Shown one piece after another: positions 33,190-46,235 of a stretch of DNA of 64,000 nucleotides. Made by a program: the position numbers and the translations under genes. Under the pieces are notes generated by a model. That model was not told the DNA's origin, searched no databases, and worked only from the letters and a program-made list of their open reading frames with translations. The number at the start of each line of letters is the position of its first letter. The first letter of the stretch is position 1. The DNA comes from Pomphorhynchus laevis (lineage: Eukaryota > Acanthocephala > Palaeacanthocephala > Echinorhynchida > Pomphorhynchidae), in contig WNNJ02002039.1 of the NCBI GenBank assembly GCA_012934845.2, forward strand, positions 1 to 64,000, written 5' to 3'.

Positions 33190-35105
33190 CATTCCCTTGT
33201 AAATTCTCTAATCCTTGCGGCATTGTCGCATTCGCCCGTCACCCCGCGTCTCTTTGCAAATCACTCACCCTTTCAGTCCTTGCTCTTTTTTAATTACTCA
33301 CCTGTCGTTCTTTTAGCCCGATCACTCTGGTTCTTGCCATTGCTTACCGTCCTGGTTCATCTGCTCCTACCTTCTTATTTTTTACCGCACTCGCTGACCT
33401 CCTTTCCAACTGTTATTTGTCCTCCATCCCTTCACACGTTCTTGGCGAATTCAACATCCGCCTCAGCCGCTTTTCTTCCACCGGTTTCATTCGGTTCATC
33501 AACATTCTATCCAACTACAATTACAAACTTATCTCCACTGCCCCCACACATATCCTAGGCGGGGAACTCTACATCATCGCTGTCCCCGATCGTTTTGCTG
33601 CCTACACATCACTGTACATCTCCGATCCTGGCCTATTCGATCACTTTCTCGTAACCCTTGATCTCACTTCCAACCACTCCCCGCTTTACACACCTACCAT
33701 CCTACGTCGCCCTTGGAGAAATATTAACCTCCACCTTCTCCGCTCCGCCTTACTTAAATCCTCTCTATCTTTTCCCACAATAACATCATCTACTCCTCAC
33801 GATCTTGCCTTTCTTTTCGAATCTAAACTTACGTCAATTCTCGATATTATCTAGCCCTTCAAGCCTCACCCTCATTATCGCGTGCACCGTGCCCCATGGT
33901 TTGACATCCAATGCCTACTCTCAAAGCGTCGACTCCATCATGTTTTTCGAGTTTATTACCGCTTTCTGAGACGTGATATCCGCTTGCTAACTCCATTTAT
34001 CCGTGATTCCTATCTTGCTTATCGCCGGTCTCATCTCAACCGATTACATACCAAATGCAACTCATTATGGCAGCATAAAATCATCACTTATGTCAACTCT
34101 AATTCACTATGGCATACTTTTTACTCAATCCTTGCTTGCTCCTCTTCGTATTAAAACAACTATTCCCATAATTATTAGTCATTTCTCCAGACCAAAGTAT
34201 CATCGTTGCTCTCTCCTACCCAGTATCAATCGCATCCACTCTTCTTAGTTTCGCCTCATTCTTTCGAAACTCCTTCATATTATCTCTGTCTCAACTGACG
34301 AAGTCTCATCTGTCCTTATGTCCTTGCCCATCTTCTTCTCGTTCTAAACCCCGACAAGTCCAAAATAACGTGGATCCTCCCCCATCGATCTAGAATATCT
34401 CTTCCTTCTGTATCTTTTGCTTCATCAATCATTCCCATAGTCCATAATCTCACTTTCTTAGACTTCCATTTCGATGATCACACCCTTCGTCCGTGACAAG
34501 GTCCGCTCGTCTAGATTAATTTTCCGTGACATCCGCCGCATTCGCACCTTTATCGACTTCCGTTCTTATGTCTATTCGTTAATCGCATCCCTTCTTTAAA
34601 ATCGATTAATGCCTCAGCCTTTTCGCCAATTCTCCAAAATCCATCATCCTATTACTACAACGCATCATCAACTCGCCGTTCGAGTGCTCATACGTCTCTG
34701 TCGCTTCGACCACCCATCCACCCAGCTTGCTCAACTCGCTTGGCCCATTATCAAAATTCGCATCCAACTCTTTCTGGTCACTGTTTGTCTCATCGCTGTC
34801 GGCTCTCCATCATTCATCAACCTCCCTTTCCTAGACGACACTCGCCAAACCTCTCTATCGCTTATTGACATTCATTTTTTTAATCCACATTCTCAATCAA
34901 TTACTCCAACAACTACGGTCTCCGATCCTTCCTCGTCGTCCAATTGCCTGGTATCAGCTCCCTCTCGTTGTCTGCCGCTCTCTCTCTTTTATCACATTCA
35001 AATCACTCCTCCGTTCCCACCTTCTCGTCACATGGCTTAGATTTTTGTTTTTCTTTGTTGTTGTGACAATGTAAACGTGCGCCAGCACGCATTTTACGTA
35101 AAATT
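33190..35105 (+). mobile_element. L2-like LINE H, degenerate
   Basis: Homology to F begins near 33190 in the endonuclease (FSNPCGIVAFARHP region) and continues with LGEFNIRLSRFS and the linker (APWFDIQCLLSKRR). A large internal deletion near 34320 removes most of the palm. The copy resumes at the strand before the thumb and ends with a tail hairpin at about 35063-35105 (CGTGC-GCCA-GCACG). Its head lies about 45 bp from the head of the inverted copy G. Confidence 0.83.
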
Positions 35106-35399
35106 AAATCATTTTTTAAACAGGGTTGCAAAATCTATTAACTAAATAGCTAATATTATTATACATTCAACAACATACGAGCATTAGTTCAAATAGCTGG
35201 CTCACAATAAGTTCGTAAATAAATTAATTAAAATAAGGAAATGCAACACGAAATATGTAATACAATATGTAATACATATTGTATTACAATATGTATTACA
35301 ATATGTAATAATATTATAATATTATAATATTCTAATATTTACAATATGTATTATAATATTGTATTACAATATGACATATATGTAATACAATATGTCATT
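35106..35399. repeat. AT-rich palindromic tandem repeat
   Basis: From about 35253 to 35398 the sequence alternates ATATGTAATACA and its reverse complement TGTATTACATAT many times, giving a self-complementary array. It separates LINE H from LINE K2. Bases 35106-35250 show nothing recognisable. Confidence 0.85.
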
Positions 35400-38054
35400 T
35401 AAAGAGACCTTAAGCGGCGAAAGAATTGACAGTAGAATGTGCAGTGCTAATGCTTTCAGAGCATCAACAGAAGCAAATTTCAACGATTTTGCAATGGAAA
35501 TCAGCGACTCTCAAGGAAAAAAGATGACAATAAGGTAACATCTTGTCGTATTAAGACTGGAGCAACGGTGAGTAACGTTTCTAGTGTTCCTGGGGGAGGG
35601 GAATTACTTCCCCCTATCCCCAAAATGATCAATCAGGGTGTTATTACCCTCAAAAAGCCTACTGAGAGGTATCTACTTTTTAATATATTTCTTCGTGAAC
35701 TTTTAACAACTCTAAAGAACAGAGTTTTATTTAACTGTTAAATAAAATTCAGTAAGAATATCCTTCGCCTCCCCGGACATTCTGGATAGCTACAGAAGGT
35801 ATTTGATAAAAAATTCTCAGATTTAGCTACATTTGAATCAAAACATTCTTGCCTCTATCAAAATTAATAATCTTCCCCCCATCTGGAAGAGGATGATCTC
35901 GAATTACTACGAAACACATTTAATATATCGAACATCCGCCCACTGTTCGGCAGGAATGGCTTCCCTCTAAATGTAGGCTTTGGCACGGCTGCCTTGGGAT
36001 AGGCAGAAATTCTTGAGAAAACTGTATGCAACCCGTTTTTGGGATTTAATCTACGTTTTCGTATCAAAAGTAAAAAAGAGTATACATACCCCCATTGTAG
36101 CAGGTGTCAAATGTGGGGGCACTGGGCCTCCAGTTGCTCCCTCCCTGCTACATGTGGGGTGTGCGATTAATCCTCTTGCAGTGATTCGATTGCTGAGAGT
36201 AAGTGCCTGGCGCCCTGTTTATTCTCCAACCGCGGTGGGCCTTATCCTGCTTGGAGCAAGAAATGCCCCTTCTATTAAGAAGTATGCTAATTTATTTGTC
36301 ACTCCAGTCTCAAAGATAAGATCCTACTCTAATGCAGCGGCCCCCTCGGCCCAAACTAATTCGAGAGGTATGACTGATGCGGAGTTAATGAAGATAATTG
36401 ACCTAAGACAAACTGACTGAGCTGCTTGTACAATCTCTCCTGTCGCTCCTTTTCCAGGCGCCGTCGATACCAATTCAGTCTGTTGTGACGACTTCCAAAA
36501 ATAGGGGGTTCGGCTAATCCCATCCCCCTCTAAAGCTTAATAAGATGATAAAGGCGAAGACCGACAATCGGGGAGATGAAGACATTGCCTAGGGGTAAGT
36601 ACCTACTATAAACGCGGGCTGGTTGCGGGAAGGGAAACCTTCCTTCACCTAGCTCTGTCTAGGGAGGCAATCCCCAATCCAACTAGTCCATCACAATGCA
36701 GAGTACTCGTAAGCCGTTTTCACTGAATATCCTTCAGTGGAATTCGGGAGGTGATTCTGTCCTTAGACTTCTATCCGGTAGAGATGCAGATGTTATAGTC
36801 CTTCAGGAGACGCGGTCTATCCGTCTCCCCAGGACATTACTCGATTCATCCCTAAACACATTTGTTCCCACTATACTCCGTACATAACCCCGCCTCACTC
36901 ATTTTCATCTCAAGGACTCTAGACCTTAATTAAATGCTCCTTAAGATCGTCCCTTATACTCAACTATTCTTGTCCAGCCCTTTCTTGTTTGGTAGTTTCA
37001 CTCGGTAAGAACGGTAAACGCCTCAGTCTAGCCAATGTCTACATCCGTCCAGGGGAGATTCACAAGAACCGTGACCTCCTGGATAGGATTATTGATAGCG
37101 GCTATGACATGGTACCTTGTGATTTCAACAACAGAACTGGTCGTTGGATTAATGCAGCACTCCGCAGAGCCAGGAACGTTTATCTTATTCACAAACCACC
37201 ATCCCCCACCTTTCATTGCACATTAACGAATTCACTCCTCGACTTATTACTGCTCCATAAGAGGTGGTTGTTGAAACCCCACTGTAAGGAGCAGTCGCGA
37301 CAACATCTGTCCACCTCTCATGACTTGATTCGCTGGCGGATAGAGGAGGATACGCTGCTTAGAAGGAGATTCCACTTTGATCCTATCAGAGTGGATTTCT
37401 TTCAGGCAGCTATCCAGCGCTTCCCCCGAATTGGTAATGAGAGTCTAACCGAATTTAATTCCTATCTCGCTTCGCAAGACACCGCGATGCTTTCGACAAC
37501 CTATAGTGGCCGTGTTTACAGTCCCACTCCGACAAAACTCAATACCTTAGCGTATATGCTTCGTCTTCCCAATCTCTCTGCTTCTGCCAGGCAAGTTCTC
37601 TCGAAAGAATATTGGAGCACTAGATATAGGTTCCAACCGGGTGAGGATAGGGCAAGCATTGCTTCCTTTAATCCTGCCCAGTCTTCCTTCTGGAAGATAT
37701 TCAAGAAGGATAAGTTTGTTTGTTGGAAGGATCGGGCATTGGAATGGATTGGCAATATAGGTCTTAATAAAGTTTTGGCGGAGTCACTATCCCTATATAA
37801 TTATAGAGCCACTCAATCACCTCAGCTAATCCCGCCTTGGGGATACTTCAAAAGTAGAGATATATCTGTCACAGATATCTTTCTCTTCTGGGGGCCTCTT
37901 CTGGGCCATTCACTTCTCGTGTCTGTCAGCTTTTAACAGCCGAGAAGGGGTGAAAGACCCCGGATGGTTATGTCGGAAAGCGGCGTATCGGATTGGTTGG
38001 GGGATCATATCCCCCTGAATCTAAGGTCATGATGAAGTGGGAAGACTTCAAAGA
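35400..38054 (+). mobile_element. Jockey-like LINE K2, internally deleted
   Basis: ORF1-like sequence (about 35560-36420) precedes an ORF2 that starts near 36696. ORF1 has two cysteine knuckles in one frame near 36100-36270 (CSRCQMWGHWASSC, then a second Cys-rich block with CPFY). ORF2 carries the endonuclease and the linker. At about 37930 the sequence jumps to what aligns with the 3' end of K1, so most of the reverse transcriptase is deleted. At 38054 the LTR element L begins. The unit from 36746 onward is triplicated in tandem. Confidence 0.7.
36696..37936 (+). pseudogene. LINE K2 endonuclease and linker
   Basis: MQSTRKPFSLNILQWNSGG opens an APE-type endonuclease (DADVIVLQETRSIR). After a stop near 36885 the fold continues from 36989 with LSLANVYIRPGE, MVPCDFNNRTGR, TNSLLDLLLLH and STSHDLIRWRIEED. 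The GDFN block reads CDFN. The 315-codon frame then runs through a linker and stops at 37936. Bases 36746-37936 are repeated at 38690-39880 and 40634-41824. Confidence 0.72.
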
Positions 38055-41000
38055 TGTTGCGGAACGGTTGTTTGATCTCGTACTTCCGTTTGCAGCATCT
38101 TCGACTATTGTTGCGAAATGGTTGTTTGATCTCGTACTTGCGATGCTTGCTAGCATTGAATAGGCGATTTTCTGAACTATCAATTGACATGACCGTTGTT
38201 CAAAGTGCCGAACTAACTCGCACTATTGATATAACACTACTACTTTGTACTAGCGTTGTAATACTAGTAAAATTGCTGTGCATTTTTGGGAAAAACGATA
38301 GATTTTAGTGTTGTGGCAATTGTGCCATGATAAGAAAAAACAGCTTTTTCTGCTTCTCCTGTTTTAGTGTTTACGTTTAAAGTTACAAGCTAACCGGGCA
38401 TCAAAACAATATGAGCAAATTAAAATTTACCAATGTTGTTCCAGTATACGACGGAACAGCAGACATCGAGGAATGGATAACCAAGTTTGATCTTGTAATT
38501 AAACTCCAGCAGTTGAGTAATGAAGCAACTATATTGCCTGTGCTGCTCCAATGCAGTGCACTTAATGTATATATGGAGATGGGCAATGTTGAAAGAGGAA
38601 AACCAGAGGAAATCAAAAAGCGGATGCGCCTTGTGTTTGGTATAGATCCTTTCACTGCATATGAGCGATTTATTGCAAGAAAACGGTTAGGGAGGTGATT
38701 CTGTCCTTAGACTTCTATCCGGTAGAGATGCAGATGTTATAGTCCTTCAGGAGACGCGGTCTATCCGTCTCCCCAGGACATTACTCGATTCATCCCTAAA
38801 CACATTTGTTCCCACTATACTCCGTACATAACCCCGCCTCACTCATTTTCATCTCAAGGACTCTAGACCTTAATTAAATGCTCCTTAAGATCGTCCCTTA
38901 TACTCAACTATTCTTGTCCAGCCCTTTCTTGTTTGGTAGTTTCACTCGGTAAGAACGGTAAACGCCTCAGTCTAGCCAATGTCTACATCCGTCCAGGGGA
39001 GATTCACAAGAACCGTGACCTCCTGGATAGGATTATTGATAGCGGCTATGACATGGTACCTTGTGATTTCAACAACAGAACTGGTCGTTGGATTAATGCA
39101 GCACTCCGCAGAGCCAGGAACGTTTATCTTATTCACAAACCACCATCCCCCACCTTTCATTGCACATTAACGAATTCACTCCTCGACTTATTACTGCTCC
39201 ATAAGAGGTGGTTGTTGAAACCCCACTGTAAGGAGCAGTCGCGACAACATCTGTCCACCTCTCATGACTTGATTCGCTGGCGGATAGAGGAGGATACGCT
39301 GCTTAGAAGGAGATTCCACTTTGATCCTATCAGAGTGGATTTCTTTCAGGCAGCTATCCAGCGCTTCCCCCGAATTGGTAATGAGAGTCTAACCGAATTT
39401 AATTCCTATCTCGCTTCGCAAGACACCGCGATGCTTTCGACAACCTATAGTGGCCGTGTTTACAGTCCCACTCCGACAAAACTCAATACCTTAGCGTATA
39501 TGCTTCGTCTTCCCAATCTCTCTGCTTCTGCCAGGCAAGTTCTCTCGAAAGAATATTGGAGCACTAGATATAGGTTCCAACCGGGTGAGGATAGGGCAAG
39601 CATTGCTTCCTTTAATCCTGCCCAGTCTTCCTTCTGGAAGATATTCAAGAAGGATAAGTTTGTTTGTTGGAAGGATCGGGCATTGGAATGGATTGGCAAT
39701 ATAGGTCTTAATAAAGTTTTGGCGGAGTCACTATCCCTATATAATTATAGAGCCACTCAATCACCTCAGCTAATCCCGCCTTGGGGATACTTCAAAAGTA
39801 GAGATATATCTGTCACAGATATCTTTCTCTTCTGGGGGCCTCTTCTGGGCCATTCACTTCTCGTGTCTGTCAGCTTTTAACAGCCGAGAAGGGGTGAAAG
39901 ACCCCGGATGGTTATGTCGGAAAGCGGCGTATCGGATTGGTTGGGGGATCATATCCCCCTGAATCTAAGGTCATGATGAAGTGGGAAGACTTCAAAGATG
40001 TTGCGGAACGGTTGTTTGATCTCGTACTTCCGTTTGCAGCATCTTCGACTATTGTTGCGAAATGGTTGTTTGATCTCGTACTTGCGATGCTTGCTAGCAT
40101 TGAATAGGCGATTTTCTGAACTATCAATTGACATGACCGTTGTTCAAAGTGCCGAACTAACTCGCACTATTGATATAACACTACTTCTTTGTACTAGCGT
40201 TGTAATACTAGTAAAATTGCTGTGCATTTTTGGGAAAAACGATAGATTTTAGTGTTGTGGCAATTGTGCCATGATAAGAAAAAACAGCTTTTTCTGCTTC
40301 TCCTGTTTTAGTGTTTACGTTTAAAGTTACAAGCTAACCGGGCATCAAAACAATATGAGCAAATTAAAATTTACCAATGTTGTTCCAGTATACGACGGAA
40401 CAGCAGACATCGAGGAATGGATAACCAAGTTTGATCTTGTAATTAAACTCCAGCAGTTGAGTAATGAAGCAACTATATTGCCTGTGCTGCTCCAATGCAG
40501 TGCACTTAATGTATATATGGAGATGGGCAATGTTGAAAGAGGAAAACCAGAGGAAATCAAAAAGCGGATGCGCCTTGTGTTTGGTATAGATCCTTTCACT
40601 GCATATGAGCGATTTATTGCAAGAAAACGGTTAGGGAGGTGATTCTGTCCTTAGACTTCTATCCGGTAGAGATGCAGATGTTATAGTCCTTCAGGAGACG
40701 CGGTCTATCCGTCTCCCCAGGACATTACTCGATTCATCCCTAAACACATTTGTTCCCACTATACTCCGTACATAACCCCGCCTCACTCATTTTCATCTCA
40801 AGGACTCTAGACCTTAATTAAATGCTCCTTAAGATCGTCCCTTATACTCAACTATTCTTGTCCAGCCCTTTCTTGTTGGGTAGTTTCACTCGGTAAGAAC
40901 GGTAAACGCCTCAGTCTAGCCAATGTCTACATCCGTCCAGGGGAGATTCACAAGAACCGTGACCTCCTGGATAGGATTATTGATAGCGGCTATGACATGG

Positions 41001-42577
41001 TACCTTGTGATTTCAACAACAGAACTGGTCGTTGGATTAATGCAGCACTCCGCAGAGCCAGGAACGTTTATCTTATTCACAAACCACCATCCCCCACCTT
41101 TCATTGCACATTAACGAATTCACTCCTCGACTTATTACTGCTCCATAAGAGGTGGTTGTTGAAACCCCACTGTAAGGAGCAGTCGCGACAACATCTGTCC
41201 ACCTCTCATGACTTGATTCGCTGGCGGATAGAGGAGGATACGCTGCTTAGAAGGAGATTCCACTTTGATCCTATCAGAGTGGATTTCTTTCAGGCAGCTA
41301 TCCAGCGCTTCCCCCGAATTGGTAATGAGAGTCTAACCGAATTTAATTCCTATCTCGCTTCGCAAGACACCGCGATGCTTTCGACAACCTATAGTGGCCG
41401 TGTTTACAGTCCCACTCCGACAAAACTCAATACCTTAGCGTATATGCTTCGTCTTCCCAATCTCTCTGCTTCTGCCAGGCAAGTTCTCTCGAAAGAATAT
41501 TGGAGCACTAGATATAGGTTCCAACCGGGTGAGGATAGGGCAAGCATTGCTTCCTTTAATCCTGCCCAGTCTTCCTTCTGGAAGATATTCAAGAAGGATA
41601 AGTTTGTTTGTTGGAAGGATCGGGCATTGGAATGGATTGGCAATATAGGTCTTAATAAAGTTTTGGCGGAGTCACTATCCCTATATAATTATAGAGCCAC
41701 TCAATCACCTCAGCTAATCCCGCCTTGGGGATACTTCAAAAGTAGAGATATATCTGTCACAGATATCTTTCTCTTCTGGGGGCCTCTTCTGGGCCATTCA
41801 CTTCTCGTGTCTGTCAGCTTTTAACAGCCGAGAAGGGGTGAAAGACCCCGGATGGTTATGTCGGAAAGCGGCGTATCGGATTGGTTGGGGGATCATATCC
41901 CCCTGAATCTAAGGTCATGATGAAGTGGGAAGACTTCAAAGATGTTGCGGAACGGTTGTTTGATCTCGTACTTCCGTTTGCAGCATCTTCGACTATTGTT
42001 GCGAAATGGTTGTTTGATCTCGTACTTGCGATGCTTGCTAGCATTGAATAGGCGATTTTCTGAACTATCAATTGACATGACCGTTGTTCAAAGTGCCGAA
42101 CTAACTCGCACTATTGATATAACACTACTACTTTGTACTAGCGTTGTAATACTAGTAAAATTGCTGTGCATTTTTGGGAAAAACGATAGATTTTAGTGTT
42201 GTGGCAATTGTGCCATGATAAGAAAAAACAGCTTTTTCTGCTTCTCCTGTTTTAGTGTTTACGTTTAAAGTTACAAGCTAACCGGGCATCAAAACAATAT
42301 GAGCAAATTAAAATTTACCAATGTTGTTCCAGTATACGACGGAACAGCAGACATCGAGGAATGGATAACCAAGTTTGATCTTGTAATTAAACTCCAGCAG
42401 TTGAGTAATGAAGCAACTATATTGCCTGTGCTGCTCCAATGCAGTGCACTTAATGTATATATGGAGATGGGCAATGTTGAAAGAGGAAAACCAGAGGAAA
42501 TCAAAAAGCGGATGCGCCTTGTGTTTGGTATAGATCCTTTCACTGCATATGAGTGATTTATTGCAAGAAAACGGTTA
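36746..42577 (+). repeat. Exact tandem triplication of a 1944-bp chimeric unit
   Basis: Units start at 36746, 38690 and 40634 (GGGAGGTGATTCTG) and are 1944 bp each, almost identical, with only a handful of substitutions. Each contains 1309 bp of LINE K2, a complete 333-bp LTR of element L and about 302 bp of the region following the LTR. The first unit continues natural LINE sequence on its left, and the last continues natural LTR-element sequence on its right. The junction is CGGTTA/GGGAGG with at most one base of microhomology. It arose by tandem duplication after L had inserted into K2, or it is an assembly artefact. Confidence 0.95.
41943..42275 (+). repeat. 5' LTR of element L
   Basis: 333 bp, starting TGTTGC and ending GTTACA. 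It contains an internal direct repeat of about 30 bp (GGTTGTTTGATCTCGTAC, period about 54 bp). Copies at 38055-38387 and 39999-40331 belong to the other two tandem units. The left flank is LINE K2 sequence. Confidence 0.9.
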
Positions 42578-45500
42578 GACGAGCCAGTCGATATTTTTCT
42601 TGCAGATTTGCGACGCCTTGCTAAAGCCGTGTCAATTGATAACGAGAATTTACTGAAGCGCGCGTTTGTGACTTCATTTCCAGTTATGATAAGCAAAGAA
42701 TTACGTTCTGTAGTCGACGTCGAATCGGTATCCGTTGATGATTTGGCAAATCGAGCTAGATCATTAATCGCAGCAGAAAATAATAATATCGTGTGTCTTA
42801 TGAAAGACGATTCAAACGTCGCTCAATTTCGAAGGAGCAGGACCAATAATTTTCGGCGCAAAACGGTACTTCGGTGTTGGACATGTGGGAAACTTGGCCA
42901 CATTTCAAGATACTGTAACAGCCAACGTCAGGGAAACGAGGAAGGCGAACTTGGTATACCGGATCCAGCTTCGCCAACACAATAATTTCCGGTGAGTTAC
43001 CCATTATCTTCGTGACAATTGATGGCTACAAGCGAAAGGCATTGGTTGATAGTGGTTGTAATCGTTCAATGATTCGATCATCCCTGGCTTCGTGTCAAGG
43101 ATCACCAACAAAGGTCTATGACTTATGCGGTCAATCAAAATTATGTATGGGAACTGCTCAACTACGTGTCGAGTTGCCAGATTGTAGTAAAGGTCAGATT
43201 ATGATTGTTTCAGCCATTGTTACAAACAAATTGGTGGGTGATATTGGTTTCATACTGGGAATGGATGTTATTCGGCGCGCCGGTGGTGTAACTATTTCGT
43301 CATCCGGTATAACATTCTTATCTAGTAAACTGGATGGTCGCGTATCGTTGCAAAATCAAAACAAAACTAACGAGAAAGTAGTCATGAACGAGGGAAAAGC
43401 TCAAGATTAATCAAACGAAACAGGTATAATAAAAGTGAGTGATCCTGTGATAATTAAGAACGAGGATTTCGAAGCAACTTTTGAGGATGGTAGATCGACT
43501 GTGCGTTGTAAATGGCTTGATGTCAAACCCTTTTTACGAAACACGTTGGCTCAGTACTCGAGTGTTGCTAAATCTGACATTGCTGACAACTTTCGAAAAG
43601 AAATGCAACATTGAATAGGTCAAGGAATTCTATGCAAATGGAGCTGCAGCAGAGTCGACGGGTTGATTCCATTAATGGCAGTTTGTCATCCTTCAGAAAA
43701 CAACATTAGACCTGTGCTTGATTTTCGCGAATTTAATTGATATATTAGCTGTCATACAGGTGACGATACAGATATTTGTGTTGACGCAATTCGAAGATGG
43801 CGTCGAATTTCCACTAAGGTTAAAATATAAGATTTAAAGCATGCGTATCTTCAAATTTGGATCCACCCCGACTACTGGAAGTATCAACTTGTTAAATATG
43901 AGGGAGTTACATATTGTTTAACACGATTAGGATTTGGACCTAAAGTTATGAAAACGATACTTCACTTTCTTCTGGAACAAAATGCTTTGATTCGTGAAGG
44001 GACTGATTCGTACTACGATGATAAACTTGTGGATGAAAATGTGGTATCTGCGGATGTTGTGAGATGTCATCTTAGTCAATTAGGCTTATCAACGAAAGAA
44101 CCGATGGAACTCGGAGACAATAGGGTATTGGGTATGATGATCACAAGAGATATCGAAGGAAACTTTATGCTTTATTGTGGAAACCTCGTTAATATAGACG
44201 CTCAGAAAATTCAGAGAATGACGAGGAGAGATCTCTTTTCGTTATGTGGCAAGCTAATAGGTCATTACCCTATTGCATCTTGGCTGCGCATAAGCGCTAG
44301 TTATGTTAAACGTCTTGCAATTTGCCATGATTGGAATGATCCTATCATAAAAGATGCTACCCTGTTGATAAGAATGTTGAAGCGATTACGGTTATCGGAC
44401 CCAGTTCAAGGTAAATTGGAAGTAGGCTGTACCGATCGCTGCACTGTTTGGTGTGACGCGAGTAGCATTGCAATGGCCGTGTGCTTAGAGATATCAGGAT
44501 CAATAGTCAAAGATGCTGCATGGCTATGAAAATCCAGCGACTCGCTTCATATAAATGTCGTGGAGCTGGAAGCCGCTATTCGAGGAATAAAGCTTGCATT
44601 GAAGTGGGATTTTACAAAAATAAAGGTAATGACTGACTCGCGGACTGTATTAAATAGGTTAAAATTTAATAAACTAGTAAACTACACAGAATAAAAACTA
44701 AAGGCGCTGCTGAAATGCTCGTGCGGAGGCGTTTGTCGACATTACAATCGTTAATTGAAGAGGCAAAACTGAACATTGAATGGGAATACGTTTCTTCAAA
44801 TTTGAATAAGGCCGATTTGTTAACACGAATAAACGGAAATAATCGTATATGTGAAGGAACATCTGCTGCAGTTTTAACTCATGTAGATTCTGGTTATAAT
44901 TCTACACAATTACATGATATGCACAACTTTGGAATCGAAAGGTCTTTTGCGCTCGCTAAGATGGTAAATCGTAATACTGACAGAAAGGAAATCGAGGATA
45001 TTATAAAGCGATGCGAACGATGCCAGACTATAGATACGTCGCCGATAAAATATTCTCACGGATCGTGTCAAGTGAGTGGCATATGGAAACTACTGGCCGT
45101 TGATATAGTTCATTATGAAGGACGTCCCTATTTGAGTATCGTGGATAGTGAACCAGGAAGATTTGCCGTTTGGAAAGCGCTGGATAGAGAGAGCGCTGAT
45201 TGTGTTCCGAGAAAATTTCTAGAGATGATACTAGAGCACGGATTACCAGACAAAGTATTGGTGGATAATGCGGCTGTATTTAGAGGAAGTATGTTTAGAC
45301 AGTTATGTTGTCGATGGGGAATATCTTTACGCTTTCGAGCTGCATTTAAGCCACATGGCAATGGAATAGTGGAGCGCAATCACCGAACTATCAAGCGTAT
45401 TGCAGCTCGTTGTCGGTGCAGCTTGATTGAAGCTGTTTTTTGGTATAACCCCGGAGATTTTCTGTCCATTAAGAAAAAGTCCCAGCCATCACATATACAG

Positions 45501-45902
45501 ATATTGATGGAGACATCCATGCAGCATCAGACAACCTCCAACAGCGAAGAAAATCAGTTTTAGGCGTGGACAAACATTATGGATAAAACCGAACAATGCG
45601 AGATGCACTTCACAATGGCAACATGGTGTAGTTACTCGAGGATATAAGTGCAATACGATCGAAATAAATGGTATTAAAAGACATCTATGTCACGTGCGAC
45701 CGGCAATTAGTAAAATTGGAGCAGATGAATGTAAAAGTGATTTCCAAGTAAGCACATCCAAACGATTTGTCAAGTTGGTTAATGATTCGGACGAAGACGA
45801 TTCTTCTCAAAATTTAATGTTGGATCAAGTTAGGACGTCCAATAAAATACGGACACGACCGACATATCTACGCGATTATGTTTAGATGAGATCAAGGGGA
45901 GG

Positions 45903-46235
45903 TGTTGCAGAACGGTTGTTTGATCTCGTACTTCCGTTTGCAGCATCTTCGATTATTGTTGCGAAATGGTTGTTTGATCTCGTACTTGCGATGCTTGCTA
46001 GCATTGAATAGGCGATTTTCTGATTATCAATTGACATGACCGTTGTTCAAAGTGCCGAACTAACTCGCACTATTGATGTAACACTACTGCTTTGTACTAG
46101 CATTGTAATGCTAGTAAACTTGCTGTGCATTTTTGGGAAAAAACGATAGATTTTAGTGTTGTGGCAATTGTCTTGATAACAAAAAAAACAGCTTTTTCTG
46201 CTTCTCCTATTTTAGTGTTTACGTTTAAAGTTACA
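45903..46235 (+). repeat. 3' LTR of element L
   Basis: 333 bp with the same ends as the 5' LTR and about 4 percent divergence from it. The left flank ends in a purine tract. Flanking bases (AAAGA before the 5' LTR, AAATA after this one) are similar but not an exact target duplication. Confidence 0.9.

Larger units (their letters stand above)
41943..46235 (+). mobile_element. LTR retrotransposon L (Ty3/Gypsy-like), broken
   Basis: A 333-bp LTR (TG...CA) lies at each end (41943-42275 and 45903-46235), and a purine tract (AAGGGGAGG) directly precedes the 3' LTR. Between them, in order, are a gag with one CCHC knuckle (CWTCGKLGH), an aspartic protease (LVDSGCNRSM), reverse transcriptase, RNase H and an integrase core. 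The order gag-PR-RT-RH-IN indicates Ty3/Gypsy, but the lineage is uncertain because the RT is unusual (TRLGFGP). The element is broken in roughly half a dozen places. The two LTRs differ at about a dozen positions, so it is not recent. Extra LTR plus gag starts lie in the two upstream tandem units. Confidence 0.8.

Noticed and set aside
35253-35398. AT palindromes considered as a replication origin or a terminal inverted repeat.
   Set aside because: They form an iterated simple repeat with no matching copy elsewhere and no linked ORF.
37028-42078. Minus-strand ORFs of 60-80 codons repeated three times at 1944-bp spacing.
   Set aside because: They are shadows of the triplicated LINE/LTR unit. 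Their recurrence reflects DNA duplication, not a gene family.
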